Shown: positions 24,706 through 33,088, numbered from the stretch's first letter. The stretch: 64,000 nucleotides of DNA from Streptomyces bottropensis ATCC 25435 (GCF_000383595.1 NZ_KB911581.1:8205519-8269518); one strand, 5' to 3'. A program made the numbers and translations. Notes: generated by a model from the sequence alone, not told the origin.

Positions 24706-25520
24706 GAGCGGTCTTTCCGGCCGGCGGTCGCGGTGGAGCCGCCGGCGGGGGCGGCGCCCGGGACACGCAGCACCTCGGTGCCCTTGCGCTCGATGGTGAG
24801 GGCGTCCTCGGGGTGCAGTCCGCTGTCGGTGATGAGCAGGTCCACGTCGCTCAGGTCGCCGAAGCGGGCGAAGTGCTCCTGGCCGTGCTTGGAGGAGTCG
24901 GCGAGCAGCACCACGCGCCGGGCGGCGGCCACCGCCGCGCGCTTGACGGCGGCCTCGGCGAGGTCGGGCGTGGTCAGACCGTGGTCGACGGAGAAGCCGT
25001 TGGCGGCCACGAAGAGGACGTCGGCGCGGATCTCGCCGTAGGCCCGCAGTGCCCAGGCGTCCACGGCGGCGCGGGTGCGGGTGCGGACACGGCCGCCGAC
25101 CAGATGGAGCTGGATGCCCGGGTGGTCGGCGAGGCGGGCCGCGATCGGCAGGCTGTGGGTGACCGCAGTGAGGGCGGCCTCCAGCGGGATGGCGGCGGCG
25201 AGGCGCGCGATCGTCGTACCGGCATCGAGGAGGATCGTGCCGTCGCCCGGCAGTTCGGCGAGTGCGGCCTGGGCGATGCGGTCCTTCTCGTCGGCGGCGG
25301 TGCCTTCGCGTTCGGCGAGGTCGGGCTCGAAGTCCAGACGGCCGGCGGGGATCGCGCCGCCGTGCACCCGCTGGACGAGGCCGGCGCGGTCGAGGGCCTT
25401 CAGATCCCGGCGGATCGTCTCGGCCGTGACCTGGAACTGCTCGGCCAGCGACACCACGTCCACCCGGCCGCCGTCACGCGCGAGCCGGAGGATCTCCTGC
25501 TGCCGCTCGGGTGCGTACAT
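24702..25520 (-). CDS. fruR: DeoR-family regulator of the fru operon
   Basis: 272 aa. The DeoR winged helix is at the N-terminus (YAPERQQEILRLARDGGRVD, LAEQFQVTAETIRRDLKAL) and the sugar-phosphate sensor domain follows, with ILLDAGTTIARLA and FVAANGFSVDHGLTTPD. Such regulators usually respond to fructose-1-phosphate or the diphosphate. Its position as first gene of the operon, translationally coupled to fruK, supports control of fru genes and itself. Confidence 0.9.
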   Translation of the reverse strand: MYAPERQQEILRLARDGGRVDVVSLAEQFQVTAETIRRDLKALDRAGLVQRVHGGAIPAGRLDFEPDLAEREGTAADEKDRIAQAALAELPGDGTILLDAGTTIARLAAAIPLEAALTAVTHSLPIAARLADHPGIQLHLVGGRVRTRTRAAVDAWALRAYGEIRADVLFVAANGFSVDHGLTTPDLAEAAVKRAAVAAARRVVLLADSSKHGQEHFARFGDLSDVDLLITDSGLHPEDALTIERKGTEVLRVPGAAPAGGSTATAGRKDRS

Positions 25521-25720
25521 GTCCGTTCGCCTCCGACTGGTGCCCGATTCTGTGGTTTCGCTCGGAGGCTACGCCTGGATGTCCGGAAAGTAAACAGGTT
25601 CGGGGCGGTTCGGGGCTCGCCAAGCAGACATGAATGGGCATGAGTGGGCCCGATCGGGCACGGCCGGGACGCACGACGGGAGCGGGGCCCGGCCCCCAGA
25701 GGGTGCCCGGCCCCGCTCCC

Positions 25721-25826
25721 GTTCGCCGTTCGCCGTTCGCCGTTCGGATTTCACCGCTCGCCCCTCGCCGTTCGGCTTTCGGCGTTCGGCGTTCGGCGTT
25801 CGGCGTTCGGCTTTCGGCCTTCGGCG
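25721..25826 (+). repeat. 7-bp repeat region (GTTCGCC / GGCGTTC family)
   Basis: Imperfect tandem heptamers: GTTCGCC three times near 25730-25745, then GGCGTTC about four times near 25790-25810, with GGCTTTC variants. It fills most of the 323-bp gap 25521-25843 between fruR and the efflux gene, in which no gene is seen. The repeat extends close to the 3' end of the efflux gene. Confidence 0.85.
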
Positions 25827-25843
25827 AGCAGACCCTCCACCGG

Positions 25844-27463
25844 TCAGCGCACCGGCTCACCGACCTCCACGGACACCGGCTCACCGCCTCGCAAGGACGC
25901 CGGTTCATCGCCCCCTACGGGCGCCGACGCACCCGTCTCCGCCGCGGCCCGTGCCGGCAGGGCGAACATCAGCAGGAAGATCGCGAGCAGGACCGCGGCC
26001 ACCCAGCCGAGCGCGTACTCGAAGGCGTCGACGAAGGCGGGACCGATGTCGGTCGGCGCGAGGTGGTCGTCCATGACACCGAAGAAGACGACGGCGACGA
26101 GGCCGAGTCCCAGCGCGTTGCCCATCTGCTGGACCGTGCTGATCAGCCCGGACGCGGACCCGGCGTGCTCACGCGGCACTCCGGAGAGGATCGCGTCGGT
26201 CAGCGGGGCGACGATGAGACCCATGCCCGCGCCCATCACGACCAGCGGGAACGCCATCTGCCAGGGGGTGATGGCGAGGCCGTACCGTACGGACTCGGCC
26301 AGGTACAACAGCACTCCGGCCGCCATCAGCAGCGCGCCCGCCTGGAGGACCTTGCGACCGAAGCGCGGGACGAGTTTCTGGACCGAGACGCCGGCGGCCA
26401 CCGACACAGCGAGGGAGAACGGCACACCGGTGAGGCCGGCCCGCAGGACACTCCAGCCGAGACCGGTCTGGAGGTAGAGCGTCCAGACGAGGAAGAAGAC
26501 ACCGAGGGCGACGCCGAAGACGGTCTGCACGGCGATGCCCGCCGCGAAGCTCTTCACCCGGAACAGCGACAGTTCGATGAGCGGGGACCCGTCGCGCACG
26601 GTCTTGCGCCGCTCGTACGCCACCAGCGCCGCGAACACGGCGAGCGAGCCGGCCATCGAGACATACCCCCACAGCGGCCAGCCCAGCTCCCGGCCCCGGG
26701 TGAGCGGGTAGAGCAGCATCAGCAGAGCGGCGGTGACCAGGGCGACGCCCACGAGGTCCAGCTTCAGGGCGTGCGGGGCCTTGGACTCGGTGATGAAACG
26801 GCGGCCCAGGATCAGGCCCGCGACGCCGACCGGAAGGTTGATCAGGAAGATCGCCCGCCATTCGAGGCCGAGCGGGTTCCACTCGATGAGCAGCGCGCCG
26901 AGCAGCGGGCCGGAGACCGCGCCGAGGCCGACGATCGCGCCGAACAGCCCGAAGACCTTGCCGCGTTCGTGTGCCGGGAAGGTCGCGTGCACGATCGACA
27001 GCACCTGCGGCACCATCAGCGCGGCGGTCGCGCCCTGCGCGATCCTCGCCGCCACCAGCATCTCCGGGTTCGCGGCGAGGCCGCACAGCGCGGAGGCGAC
27101 CGTGAAACCGCCGATGCCGAGGAGGAAGATCCGCCGACGGCCGTGGATGTCGCCGAGCCTGCCACCGGTGACGAGACCCGCGGCGAAGGCGAGGGCGTAG
27201 CCCGCGGTGATCCACTGGATCTGGCTGAACGAGGCGTTCTCGCCCTGCCTGATGGAGGGGATCGCGATGTTGACGATGGTGACGTCGACGAGGTCCATGA
27301 AGGCGGCCGTCATGACGATGGCGAGGGCGATCCACCGCCGTCGGTCGGCGTCGGGGGGTGCGGGGAGCGCCGTTTCGGTGACTGTGGTCGGGTCACTGGC
27401 GGTGGATCGGGGCTGGTCACGCAGTTCCCCGTGCCCCTTCGGGGCGCTCGTTGTCGAGGTCAT
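25844..27463 (-). CDS. DHA2-family (EmrB/QacA) drug efflux MFS transporter
   Basis: 539 aa from ATG 27463. Fourteen membrane segments are predicted. DHA2 hallmarks include FMDLVDVTIVNIAIPSI in segment 1, GGRLGDIHGRRRIFLLG (motif A) and the QGATAALMVPQVLSIV stretch. The last 40 residues are Pro/Gly/Glu-rich with EPASLRGGEPVSVEVGEPVR. Residues about 8-20 are encoded by a copy of a Streptomyces dispersed repeat (27409-27448). It is divergent from a WYL regulator 61 bp away, with a clean dyad between them, so drug-responsive control is likely. Confidence 0.9.
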   Translation of the reverse strand: MTSTTSAPKGHGELRDQPRSTASDPTTVTETALPAPPDADRRRWIALAIVMTAAFMDLVDVTIVNIAIPSIRQGENASFSQIQWITAGYALAFAAGLVTGGRLGDIHGRRRIFLLGIGGFTVASALCGLAANPEMLVAARIAQGATAALMVPQVLSIVHATFPAHERGKVFGLFGAIVGLGAVSGPLLGALLIEWNPLGLEWRAIFLINLPVGVAGLILGRRFITESKAPHALKLDLVGVALVTAALLMLLYPLTRGRELGWPLWGYVSMAGSLAVFAALVAYERRKTVRDGSPLIELSLFRVKSFAAGIAVQTVFGVALGVFFLVWTLYLQTGLGWSVLRAGLTGVPFSLAVSVAAGVSVQKLVPRFGRKVLQAGALLMAAGVLLYLAESVRYGLAITPWQMAFPLVVMGAGMGLIVAPLTDAILSGVPREHAGSASGLISTVQQMGNALGLGLVAVVFFGVMDDHLAPTDIGPAFVDAFEYALGWVAAVLLAIFLLMFALPARAAAETGASAPVGGDEPASLRGGEPVSVEVGEPVR

Positions 27464-27481
27464 GCCTTGAAGGTAGAGGTC

Positions 27482-27506
27482 GAGTAGGTCAGATCGTGTC
27501 CTACTC
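27482..27506. promoter_or_regulatory. Dyad operator between efflux gene and WYL regulator
   Basis: GAGTAGG, 11 bases, CCTACTC: a perfect 7-bp inverted repeat in the centre of the 61-bp divergent promoter region. Its arm centres are about 18 bp apart. It is the obvious binding site for the adjacent WYL regulator. Confidence 0.65.
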
Positions 27507-27524
27507 CTGCGGCATCCTCGCTCC

Positions 27525-28499
27525 ATGACTACGGACACCCCGGCGCGGCTCCTTCAGCTCCTCTCCCTCCTCCAGACGCCCCGCGAGTGGCCCGGCGGTG
27601 AACTCGCCGACCGGCTCCGGGTCTCACGGCGGACCGTTCGCCGGGACGTCGACCGGCTGCGCGAGCTGGGCTATCCGGTGCAGGCGACCATGGGGGCCGA
27701 GGGCGGGTACCGGCTGGTGGCGGGCAAGGCGATGCCCCCGCTCGTGCTGGACGACGAGGAGGCCGTGGCCATCGCGGTGGGGCTGCGGGCCGGGGCCGGG
27801 CACGCGGTGGAGGGCGTGGAGGAGGCGTCGGTACGGGCGCTCGCCAAGCTCGAACAGGTACTGCCGTCGCGGTTGCGCCACCGGGTCTCCACGCTGCAGG
27901 CCGCCACCACCCCCCTGACCAGCGGCGACGGGGCGACGGTCGCGCCCGAGACGCTGACCGTGATGGCCTCGGCGGTGGCGGGCCAGGAACGGCTCCGCTT
28001 CGCCTACCGCTCCGGTGACGGCACCGACTCGCGGCGCCACTGCGAGCCGTACCGGCTCGTCTCGACCGGCCGCCGCTGGTATCTCGTCGCGTACGACCTC
28101 GACCGCACCGACTGGCGCACCTTCCGGGTCGACCGGGTCGAGGAGCCCTTCGCCACGGGCGCCAGGTTCGCGCCGCGCGAGTTGCCGACGGGGAGCGCGG
28201 AGGAGTTTCTGCGGCAGTCGATGTACCGGCGGCAGGAGACATTCGCGGTCGACGTCACCTTCGCCGCGCCGGCCGAGGTCATCGCGGCCCGGGTGCCCCA
28301 CTGGCTGGGTACGCCCGAACCCGTCGACGAGCACAGCTGCCGGCTGAGGGCCTCGGTCGGCGACTCCGTGGAGTGGCTGGCCATGCGGCTGGCCGTGGTC
28401 GACTGCGCTTTCACCGTGTATGGGCCGCCGGAACTGGTCCGGTACGTACGGGAGTTGGGCGCGCGGCTGACCCGGGCAGCCGACGGGGCCGAGGAGTGA
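27525..28499 (+). CDS. WYL-domain transcriptional regulator (HTH_11-WYL-WCX)
   Basis: 324 aa. The N-terminal DeoR-like winged helix is TPARLLQLLSLLQTPREWPG followed by ELADRLRVSRRTVRRDVDRLRELGYPV. The WYL domain lies at about residues 145-220 (LRFAYRSGDG, CEPYRLVSTGRRWYLVAYD, FRVDRVEE), with the WYL triad present as W-Y-L. A WCX ligand domain follows to residue about 315. Such proteins are local regulators of transporters and defence loci. The divergent DHA2 efflux gene is the likely target. Confidence 0.92.
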   Translation: MTTDTPARLLQLLSLLQTPREWPGGELADRLRVSRRTVRRDVDRLRELGYPVQATMGAEGGYRLVAGKAMPPLVLDDEEAVAIAVGLRAGAGHAVEGVEEASVRALAKLEQVLPSRLRHRVSTLQAATTPLTSGDGATVAPETLTVMASAVAGQERLRFAYRSGDGTDSRRHCEPYRLVSTGRRWYLVAYDLDRTDWRTFRVDRVEEPFATGARFAPRELPTGSAEEFLRQSMYRRQETFAVDVTFAAPAEVIAARVPHWLGTPEPVDEHSCRLRASVGDSVEWLAMRLAVVDCAFTVYGPPELVRYVRELGARLTRAADGAEE

Positions 28500-28518
28500 G
28501 GCCCGCGATGCCGATTCC

Positions 28519-28602
28519 TTGAGCGGTGCCGCGGTTCCGTGAGCGGTGCCGGTTCCGTGAGCGGTGCCGCGGTTCCGTGAGCGGTGCCGCGGTTCCGTGA
28601 GC
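28519..28602 (+). repeat. 20-bp tandem repeat, about four copies
   Basis: GAGCGGTGCCGCGGTTCCGT-type units repeat about four times, one lacking three bases (GAGCGGTGCCGGTTCCGT). The array begins 20 bp after the WYL regulator stop codon. Confidence 0.9.
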
Positions 28603-29242
28603 GCCGCCCTGACCTGCGGGTTCGGCAGAAGGAACCCCTGTGGCACAAACTGCCGTTCGGGTCACCCCGGGGTTCAGGTCCGGGGTGGCCCTTCGGTCTG
28701 CCCGGCCCGGCCGCGACACGGCCACCAGCCCGGCCCGCCACAGGAAAGAAGCCGGGCTTCGGCGCCAGGGGGGGGAGGCGCCGAAGCCCGGCTCTCGGAG
28801 AGTCCCGGCGCTGGGGGGAGAGCGTCGGGACTTGGCTTCGGATGGTCTCGGTGCGGTCGGGGGTCCTGCGGTGGAGTCCCGGGGGCGGGGCCTCGGCAGG
28901 GCGCTGCGGGTGGTGAAGGCCTACGTCGTACGGTGGTGCGGGCTCGCTCAGGTGTCGCTTCGGTGCGCGGTGTACCCCCGACTCCCTCGGACTCCGGGTC
29001 CCGGGCCTGGCGGCTCCGGGCCCGGGGAAGTCGTGGGCCCGGAAGTCTTGTGCCCCGGGAACGGGGAGTTCAAGCGGCGTAGTACGGCCAACTGGCGGCA
29101 CAGAAACGGCCAAGTCGTGGCCGGCTTACGTCGGTACACCGGGCCAAGCCCCGTGGCGGCCCCAGGGGTTGGGCCGTACGGGGTCTTTGGTCCGTACCCG
29201 GCGACGGTCGCCGTTCTGCTCCTCGAACGAGTTGGTCGGGGG
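28603..29242. other. Long intergenic region before hrdD with no convincing gene
   Basis: About 640 bp between the WYL regulator and the 3' end of hrdD. Apart from the twin hairpins at 28750-28832, the visible structure consists of GC-rich imperfect repeats such as CCGGGCC/GGGCCCGG near 29007-29040. Open frames here have unusual Arg/Gly/Pro composition and no ribosome sites. Confidence 0.6.
28750..28832. terminator. Tandem strong hairpins with G-run loops
   Basis: Hairpin 1: AGCCGGGCTTCGGCGCC (28750-28766) pairs perfectly with 28777-28793 around the loop AGGGGGGGGA. Hairpin 2: AGTCCCGGCGCT (28801-28812) pairs with AGCGTCGGGACT (28821-28832), one mismatch, loop GGGGGGAG. Neither is followed by a T-tract. 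They may end transcription from one or both flanking genes. Confidence 0.7.
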
Positions 29243-30241
29243 TCAGGCGACCGCGTCGAAACCCGTGTCGCGGGCCAGCTTCTTCAGTTCGAGCAGGGCG
29301 TGCTTCTCGATCTGGCGGATCCGCTCACGGGTGAGCCCGTGTTCCTTGCCGACCTCGGTGAGGGTGCGCTCGCGGCCGTCCTCGATGCCGTACCGCATCT
29401 TGATGATGGACGCGGTGCGCTGGTCGAGGCGCCCGATGAGGTCGTCGAGCTCCTCGCTGCGCAGCAGCGTGAGCACGGACTGCTCGGGCGAGACCGCGGA
29501 GGTGTCCTCCAGCAGGTCGCCGAACTGGGTGTCACCGTCGTCGTCCACCGACATGTTCAGCGAGACCGGGTCGCGGGCCCAGTCGAGGACGTCGACGACG
29601 CGTTCCGGGTTGGAACCCAGCTCGGCGGCGATCTCGGCGGGCTCGGGGTCGCGCCCGTGCTCGCGGTTGAACTCGCGCTGCACACGGCGGATCCGGCCCA
29701 GCTCCTCGACCAGGTGGACGGGCAGCCGGATGGTGCGCGACTGGTCCGCGATCGACCGGGTGATGGCCTGACGGATCCACCAGGTGGCGTACGTCGAGAA
29801 CTTGAAGCCCTTGCGGTAGTCGAACTTCTCCACCGCGCGGACCAGGCCCGCGTTCCCCTCCTGGATGAGGTCGAGCAGGGGCAGTCCACTGCGCGGATAG
29901 CGCCGGGCGACGGCCACGACGAGGCGCAGGTTGGACCGTATGAAGATGTCCTTGGCCCGCTCGCTGTCGGCGACGAGGGCTTCGAGCTCTTCGCGGGTCG
30001 CGTCCGCCTTGGCCTCCTCATCGCCGTCGAGGATCTGCTGGGCGAACACACCCGCCTCGATGACCTGGGACAGCTCGACTTCCTTGGCGGCGTCGAGCAG
30101 CGGTGTACGCGCGATCTCGTCGAGGTACATGCCGACCAGGTCGCGGTCGGCGATCTCGCCGCCAGAGGCGCGAACGCTGCGAGCCGCGTCGGTCCGGCCG
30201 GAGGCGGACGAACGACGAGCGGCGACGGCACGGGTTGCCAT
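29243..30241 (-). CDS. hrdD: RNA polymerase sigma factor HrdD
   Basis: 332 aa from ATG 30241, the known HrdD length. It is a group 2 sigma-70 protein: DLVGMYLDEIARTPLLDAAK (region 1.2), NLRLVVAVARRYPRSGLPLL (2.1), LIQEGNAGLVRAVEKFDYRK (2.2), FSTYATWWIRQAITRSIAD (2.3-2.4), and region 4.2 EVGKEHGLTRERIRQIEKHA. It recognises HrdB-like promoters; in S. coelicolor it is dispensable and its transcription depends on SigR. A SigR-type promoter is present upstream. Confidence 0.95.
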   Translation of the reverse strand: MATRAVAARRSSASGRTDAARSVRASGGEIADRDLVGMYLDEIARTPLLDAAKEVELSQVIEAGVFAQQILDGDEEAKADATREELEALVADSERAKDIFIRSNLRLVVAVARRYPRSGLPLLDLIQEGNAGLVRAVEKFDYRKGFKFSTYATWWIRQAITRSIADQSRTIRLPVHLVEELGRIRRVQREFNREHGRDPEPAEIAAELGSNPERVVDVLDWARDPVSLNMSVDDDGDTQFGDLLEDTSAVSPEQSVLTLLRSEELDDLIGRLDQRTASIIKMRYGIEDGRERTLTEVGKEHGLTRERIRQIEKHALLELKKLARDTGFDAVA

Positions 30242-30347
30242 GCGTGCTCCCTTGCGATGGTGGGCTGGCAGGGTCGTATCTGGTCCTACGTGTGTCTCGA
30301 TGCGGCCGCTCGGACACTCTCCCGAGTGCCCTGCTTCCGAAGGAAAC

Positions 30348-30373
30348 AACGACTGGAATCAGGACAGAATTCC
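30348..30373 (-). promoter_or_regulatory. SigR-type promoter of hrdD
   Basis: On the minus strand GGAAT (complement of 30369-30373) is followed by exactly 18 bases and GTT (complement of 30348-30350). This is the thiol-oxidative-stress sigma factor SigR consensus GGGAAT-N18-GTT, including the extra upstream G. It lies about 107-130 bp before the hrdD start codon. Confidence 0.85.
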
Positions 30374-30434
30374 CCACCGGTCCCACTATTTTTCTGATCT
30401 TGCAGTACCCTGTGCCGCCGCAGGAGGAGGCGAG

Positions 30435-30992
30435 ATGTCCGGAGAGTCCGCAGAGGTGCAGGTCAGACCAGGAGTCGAGACCGACCTCGCCGCCCTCACC
30501 GACCTCTACAACCACTATGTCCGTGAGACGCCCATCACATTTGATACCGCTGTCTTCACTCCGGAAGAGCGCCGCCCTTGGCTGCTCTCCCACCCTGAAG
30601 ACGGCCCGCACCGCCTGATGGTTGCCACCGCGAAGGACTCACAGCGGATTCTGGGGTACGCCACGAGCAGCGCGTTTCGCGGGAAACCGGCGTACGACAC
30701 CTCGGTGGAGGTGTCGGTGTACCTCGCCCCGGACGCGGGCGGCCGGGGCGTGGGCACGCTGCTGTACAGGGCCCTCTTCGAGGCACTCGCCGACGAGGAC
30801 GTCCACCGCGCCTACGCGGGGATCGCCCAGCCGAACGAGGCGTCGACACGGCTGCACGAGCGGTTCGGGTTCCGGTACGTCGGCACGTATCGGGAGGTCG
30901 GGCGGAAGTTCGGGCGGTTCTGGGATGTGGCCTGGTACGAGAAGAGGCTCGACGAGACTGAACATCTGGGGCGCACGGGTCCGAAGCGCTGA
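30435..30992 (+). CDS. Phosphinothricin-acetyltransferase-like GNAT
   Basis: 185 aa from ATG 30435, with AGGAGGAGG upstream. It closely follows the Bar/Pat layout: VRPGVETDLAALTDLYNHYV, ETPITFDTAVFTPEERRPWL, VEVSVYLAPDAGGRGVGTLL (acetyl-CoA loop), GIAQPNEASTRLHERFGFRYVGTYREVGRKFG, and FWDVAWYEKRL. Family members acetylate phosphinothricin, methionine sulfoximine or related amino acids. Housekeeping homologues are common in Streptomyces. It is divergent from hrdD. Confidence 0.92.
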   Translation: MSGESAEVQVRPGVETDLAALTDLYNHYVRETPITFDTAVFTPEERRPWLLSHPEDGPHRLMVATAKDSQRILGYATSSAFRGKPAYDTSVEVSVYLAPDAGGRGVGTLLYRALFEALADEDVHRAYAGIAQPNEASTRLHERFGFRYVGTYREVGRKFGRFWDVAWYEKRLDETEHLGRTGPKR

Positions 30993-31003
30993 AGGCCGGG
31001 TTG

Positions 31004-31429
31004 CTATTCGGCGGGCCTGGGCTCAGCGGGCAGGGATTCGGTCGGCAAGGGGCGTTCGGTGGGCAGGGACTCGGTGGGCAAGGACTCGGTGGGCAAGGAC
31101 TCCCTCATCGCCTTGGCCGTGGCGGTGGGGTCGTAGCCCTCGGGTACCCCTTCGACCAGGATGATGTCGCCCGTGATGTGCCGTGAGCGCAAAGGGGCGA
31201 TCTCCTGGTACGCGGGCGAGTCCCACCAGCTCCGCGCCTCGGCGATCCCGGGGAAGCCGATCACCACGACGGCCCCCGGCCAGCTCCCCTCCTTCACCTC
31301 GTGCTGGGCGACGTGTACGAGGAAGCGGCCGCCGTACGGCTCGAAGGTGGCGGGGATGCGCTCGATGTACTCGGCGATCTCCGGGTGCGGGGCGGCGTCC
31401 CTGAGGTGGGCTATGGCGTACGCGGGCAT
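31004..31429 (-). CDS. DUF1330 protein with a repetitive C-terminal tail
   Basis: 141 aa. The first 95 residues are the dimeric alpha-beta-barrel (DUF1330): YAIAHLRDAAPHPEIAEYIE, FEPYGGRFLVH, VVVIGFPGIAEARSWWDSPAYQEI. The tail repeats ESLPT or a variant about five times, encoded by a 15-bp DNA repeat (GACTCGGTGGGCAAG) at 31060-31105. The function of DUF1330 is not established. The tail is probably recent expansion. Confidence 0.88.
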   Translation of the reverse strand: MPAYAIAHLRDAAPHPEIAEYIERIPATFEPYGGRFLVHVAQHEVKEGSWPGAVVVIGFPGIAEARSWWDSPAYQEIAPLRSRHITGDIILVEGVPEGYDPTATAKAMRESLPTESLPTESLPTERPLPTESLPAEPRPAE

Positions 31430-31588
31430 GGGGTGGGGTCCTTCCGGTCGGCCGGGCTCACGCGGGCGGGGGCTCGAACGCCGGCCTCGCCGCCCTTGAC
31501 GCCGACGAGACTGCCAGGCGTAGGGGCCGGGGTCGATGACCTCTGGGGTAAGGAGCCCCGGCCTGCGCGTCCAGGTCGCCCGGACCCA

Positions 31589-32374
31589 CTACCCGAACTG
31601 CACCGACCGCTTCGCCAGGCCCATCCAGAAGCCGTCGATCACCGACCGCTGGGCGTCCAGTTCGCCAGAGGCCTCGGCCGCGCCCATCGTGACGAAGAGG
31701 GGGGCGAAGTGCTCCGTGCGGGGGTGGGCCAGCTGCCCGGCCGGGGACTTGTGAAGGAAGTCGAGGAGGGCGTCCCAGTCGCGGGATTCGAGGGCCCGGT
31801 TGCCCCAGTCGTCGAACTCCGTGGACCAGGTGGGGGTGCCGGCCTGACGGAGGGCGGCGAGGTTGTGGGTGAAGAAACCGGACCCGATGATCAACACGCC
31901 CTCGTCACGGAGAGGGGCGAGCTTGCGGCCGATGTCCATCAGCTTGCGCGGGTCGAGGGTCGGCATGGAGATCTGCAGGACCGGGATGTCGGCGTCCGGG
32001 AACATCTCCACCAGGGGGACGTACGCGCCGTGGTCGAGGCCCCGGTCGGGGATGTCCTGGACGGGGGTGCCGGGGGCCTGGAGCAGCTTGCGGACCGAGG
32101 CAGCCAGCTCGGGGGCGCCCGGGGCGGCGTACCGGACCTTGTAGTAGTGCTCGGGGAAGCCCCAGAAGTCGTAGACCAGGGGGAGGGTCTCGATCGCGCC
32201 GAGGGCGAGGGGGGCCTCCTCCCAGTGGGCGGAGATCATGAGCACGGCCTTGGGGCGGGGCAGGGTCGCGGACCAGGCGGCGAGTTCGCCGGGCCAGATC
32301 GGGTCGTCGGCGAGCGGCGGGGCCCCGTGGCTCAGGTACAGGGCGGGCATGCGCTCGGCGGTTGCGGCGGACAT
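31589..32374 (-). CDS. Class III extradiol dioxygenase (4,5-DOPA dioxygenase family)
   Basis: 261 aa from ATG 32374 (GGGAG upstream). The LigB-type metal site shows as ALYLSHGAPPL, AVLMISAHWEE, PDRGLDHGAYVPL and GSGFFTHNL, giving the conserved His residues for Fe/Zn binding. YgiD/DODA relatives cleave L-DOPA or other catechols. The gene is divergent from a MarR regulator, with overlapping promoters in an AT-rich stretch, suggesting induction by an aromatic compound. Confidence 0.92.
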   Translation of the reverse strand: MSAATAERMPALYLSHGAPPLADDPIWPGELAAWSATLPRPKAVLMISAHWEEAPLALGAIETLPLVYDFWGFPEHYYKVRYAAPGAPELAASVRKLLQAPGTPVQDIPDRGLDHGAYVPLVEMFPDADIPVLQISMPTLDPRKLMDIGRKLAPLRDEGVLIIGSGFFTHNLAALRQAGTPTWSTEFDDWGNRALESRDWDALLDFLHKSPAGQLAHPRTEHFAPLFVTMGAAEASGELDAQRSVIDGFWMGLAKRSVQFG

Positions 32375-32528
32375 AGGGGTGACTCCCTCAACACGCGCGA
32401 CGCACCACGACACGCGCGCCTCGGCGGGCCCGGTGGTCGCTTCAGTCTCCTTGGATTCGCCTGGCGCACCAGGCGCTTGAGACTCCTTCCAACTCCCCAG
32501 TAGTTGAAGTCTCAATATTTCTTGTTTC

Positions 32529-32557
32529 ACCTTACATCTCTATAGTTCAAATTTCAA
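32529..32557 (-). promoter_or_regulatory. Promoter of the extradiol dioxygenase gene
   Basis: On the minus strand TTGAAA (complement of 32552-32557), a 17-bp spacer, then TAAGGT (complement of 32529-32534) form a vegetative-type promoter. It lies in an AT-rich island 25 bp from the MarR start codon. A TTGA-N4-TCAA dyad near 32505 could bind MarR. Confidence 0.6.
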
Positions 32558-32581
32558 GAAGGGGCCTCGTACAGTGGGAGC

Positions 32582-33088
32582 ATGAAGACCGCATCCACTG
32601 AGGAAGAACCCCGCTGGCTCACCGCCGAGGAGCAGCGCACCTGGCTCGCCTACGTGCACGCCACGACCCTGCTCGAAGACCATCTCGACCGCCAGTTGCA
32701 GCGCGACGCGGGCATGCCCCACCTCTACTACCACCTGCTCGTCGTGCTGTCCGAGGCACCGCAACGCCGACTGCGGATGACCGAGCTGGCGATGCAGACG
32801 AAGATCACGCGGTCGCGGCTGTCGCACGCCGTGGCCCGGCTGGAGAAGAACGGGTGGGTACGGCGCGAGGACTGCCCGTCGGACAAGCGGGGCCAGTTCA
32901 CAGTGCTGACGGACGGGGGCCTGGAGATGCTCGCCGAGAGCGCGCCGGGGCATGTGGGCGCGGTGCGGCAGGCGCTGTTCGACCGGCTGTCGGATGAGCA
33001 GCGGAAGGCCCTCGGCGAGATCATGGCGATCGTCGCGGAGGGGCTGCAGCCGAGCGAGGCGGGGGCGGATCTGCCGTGGCTGCGGTAG
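32582..33088 (+). CDS. MarR-family regulator
   Basis: 168 aa from ATG 32582. The winged helix is PQRRLRMTELAMQTKITRSR, LSHAVARLEKNGWVRREDCP, SDKRGQFTVLTDGG, the usual MarR recognition helix and wing. MarR dimers repress divergent or autologous genes and release on binding phenolic ligands. GGGAG lies only 2-3 bases from the ATG and a TACAGT -10 candidate lies 6 bases upstream, so a leaderless transcript is possible. The target is probably the divergent dioxygenase. Confidence 0.92.
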   Translation: MKTASTEEEPRWLTAEEQRTWLAYVHATTLLEDHLDRQLQRDAGMPHLYYHLLVVLSEAPQRRLRMTELAMQTKITRSRLSHAVARLEKNGWVRREDCPSDKRGQFTVLTDGGLEMLAESAPGHVGAVRQALFDRLSDEQRKALGEIMAIVAEGLQPSEAGADLPWLR

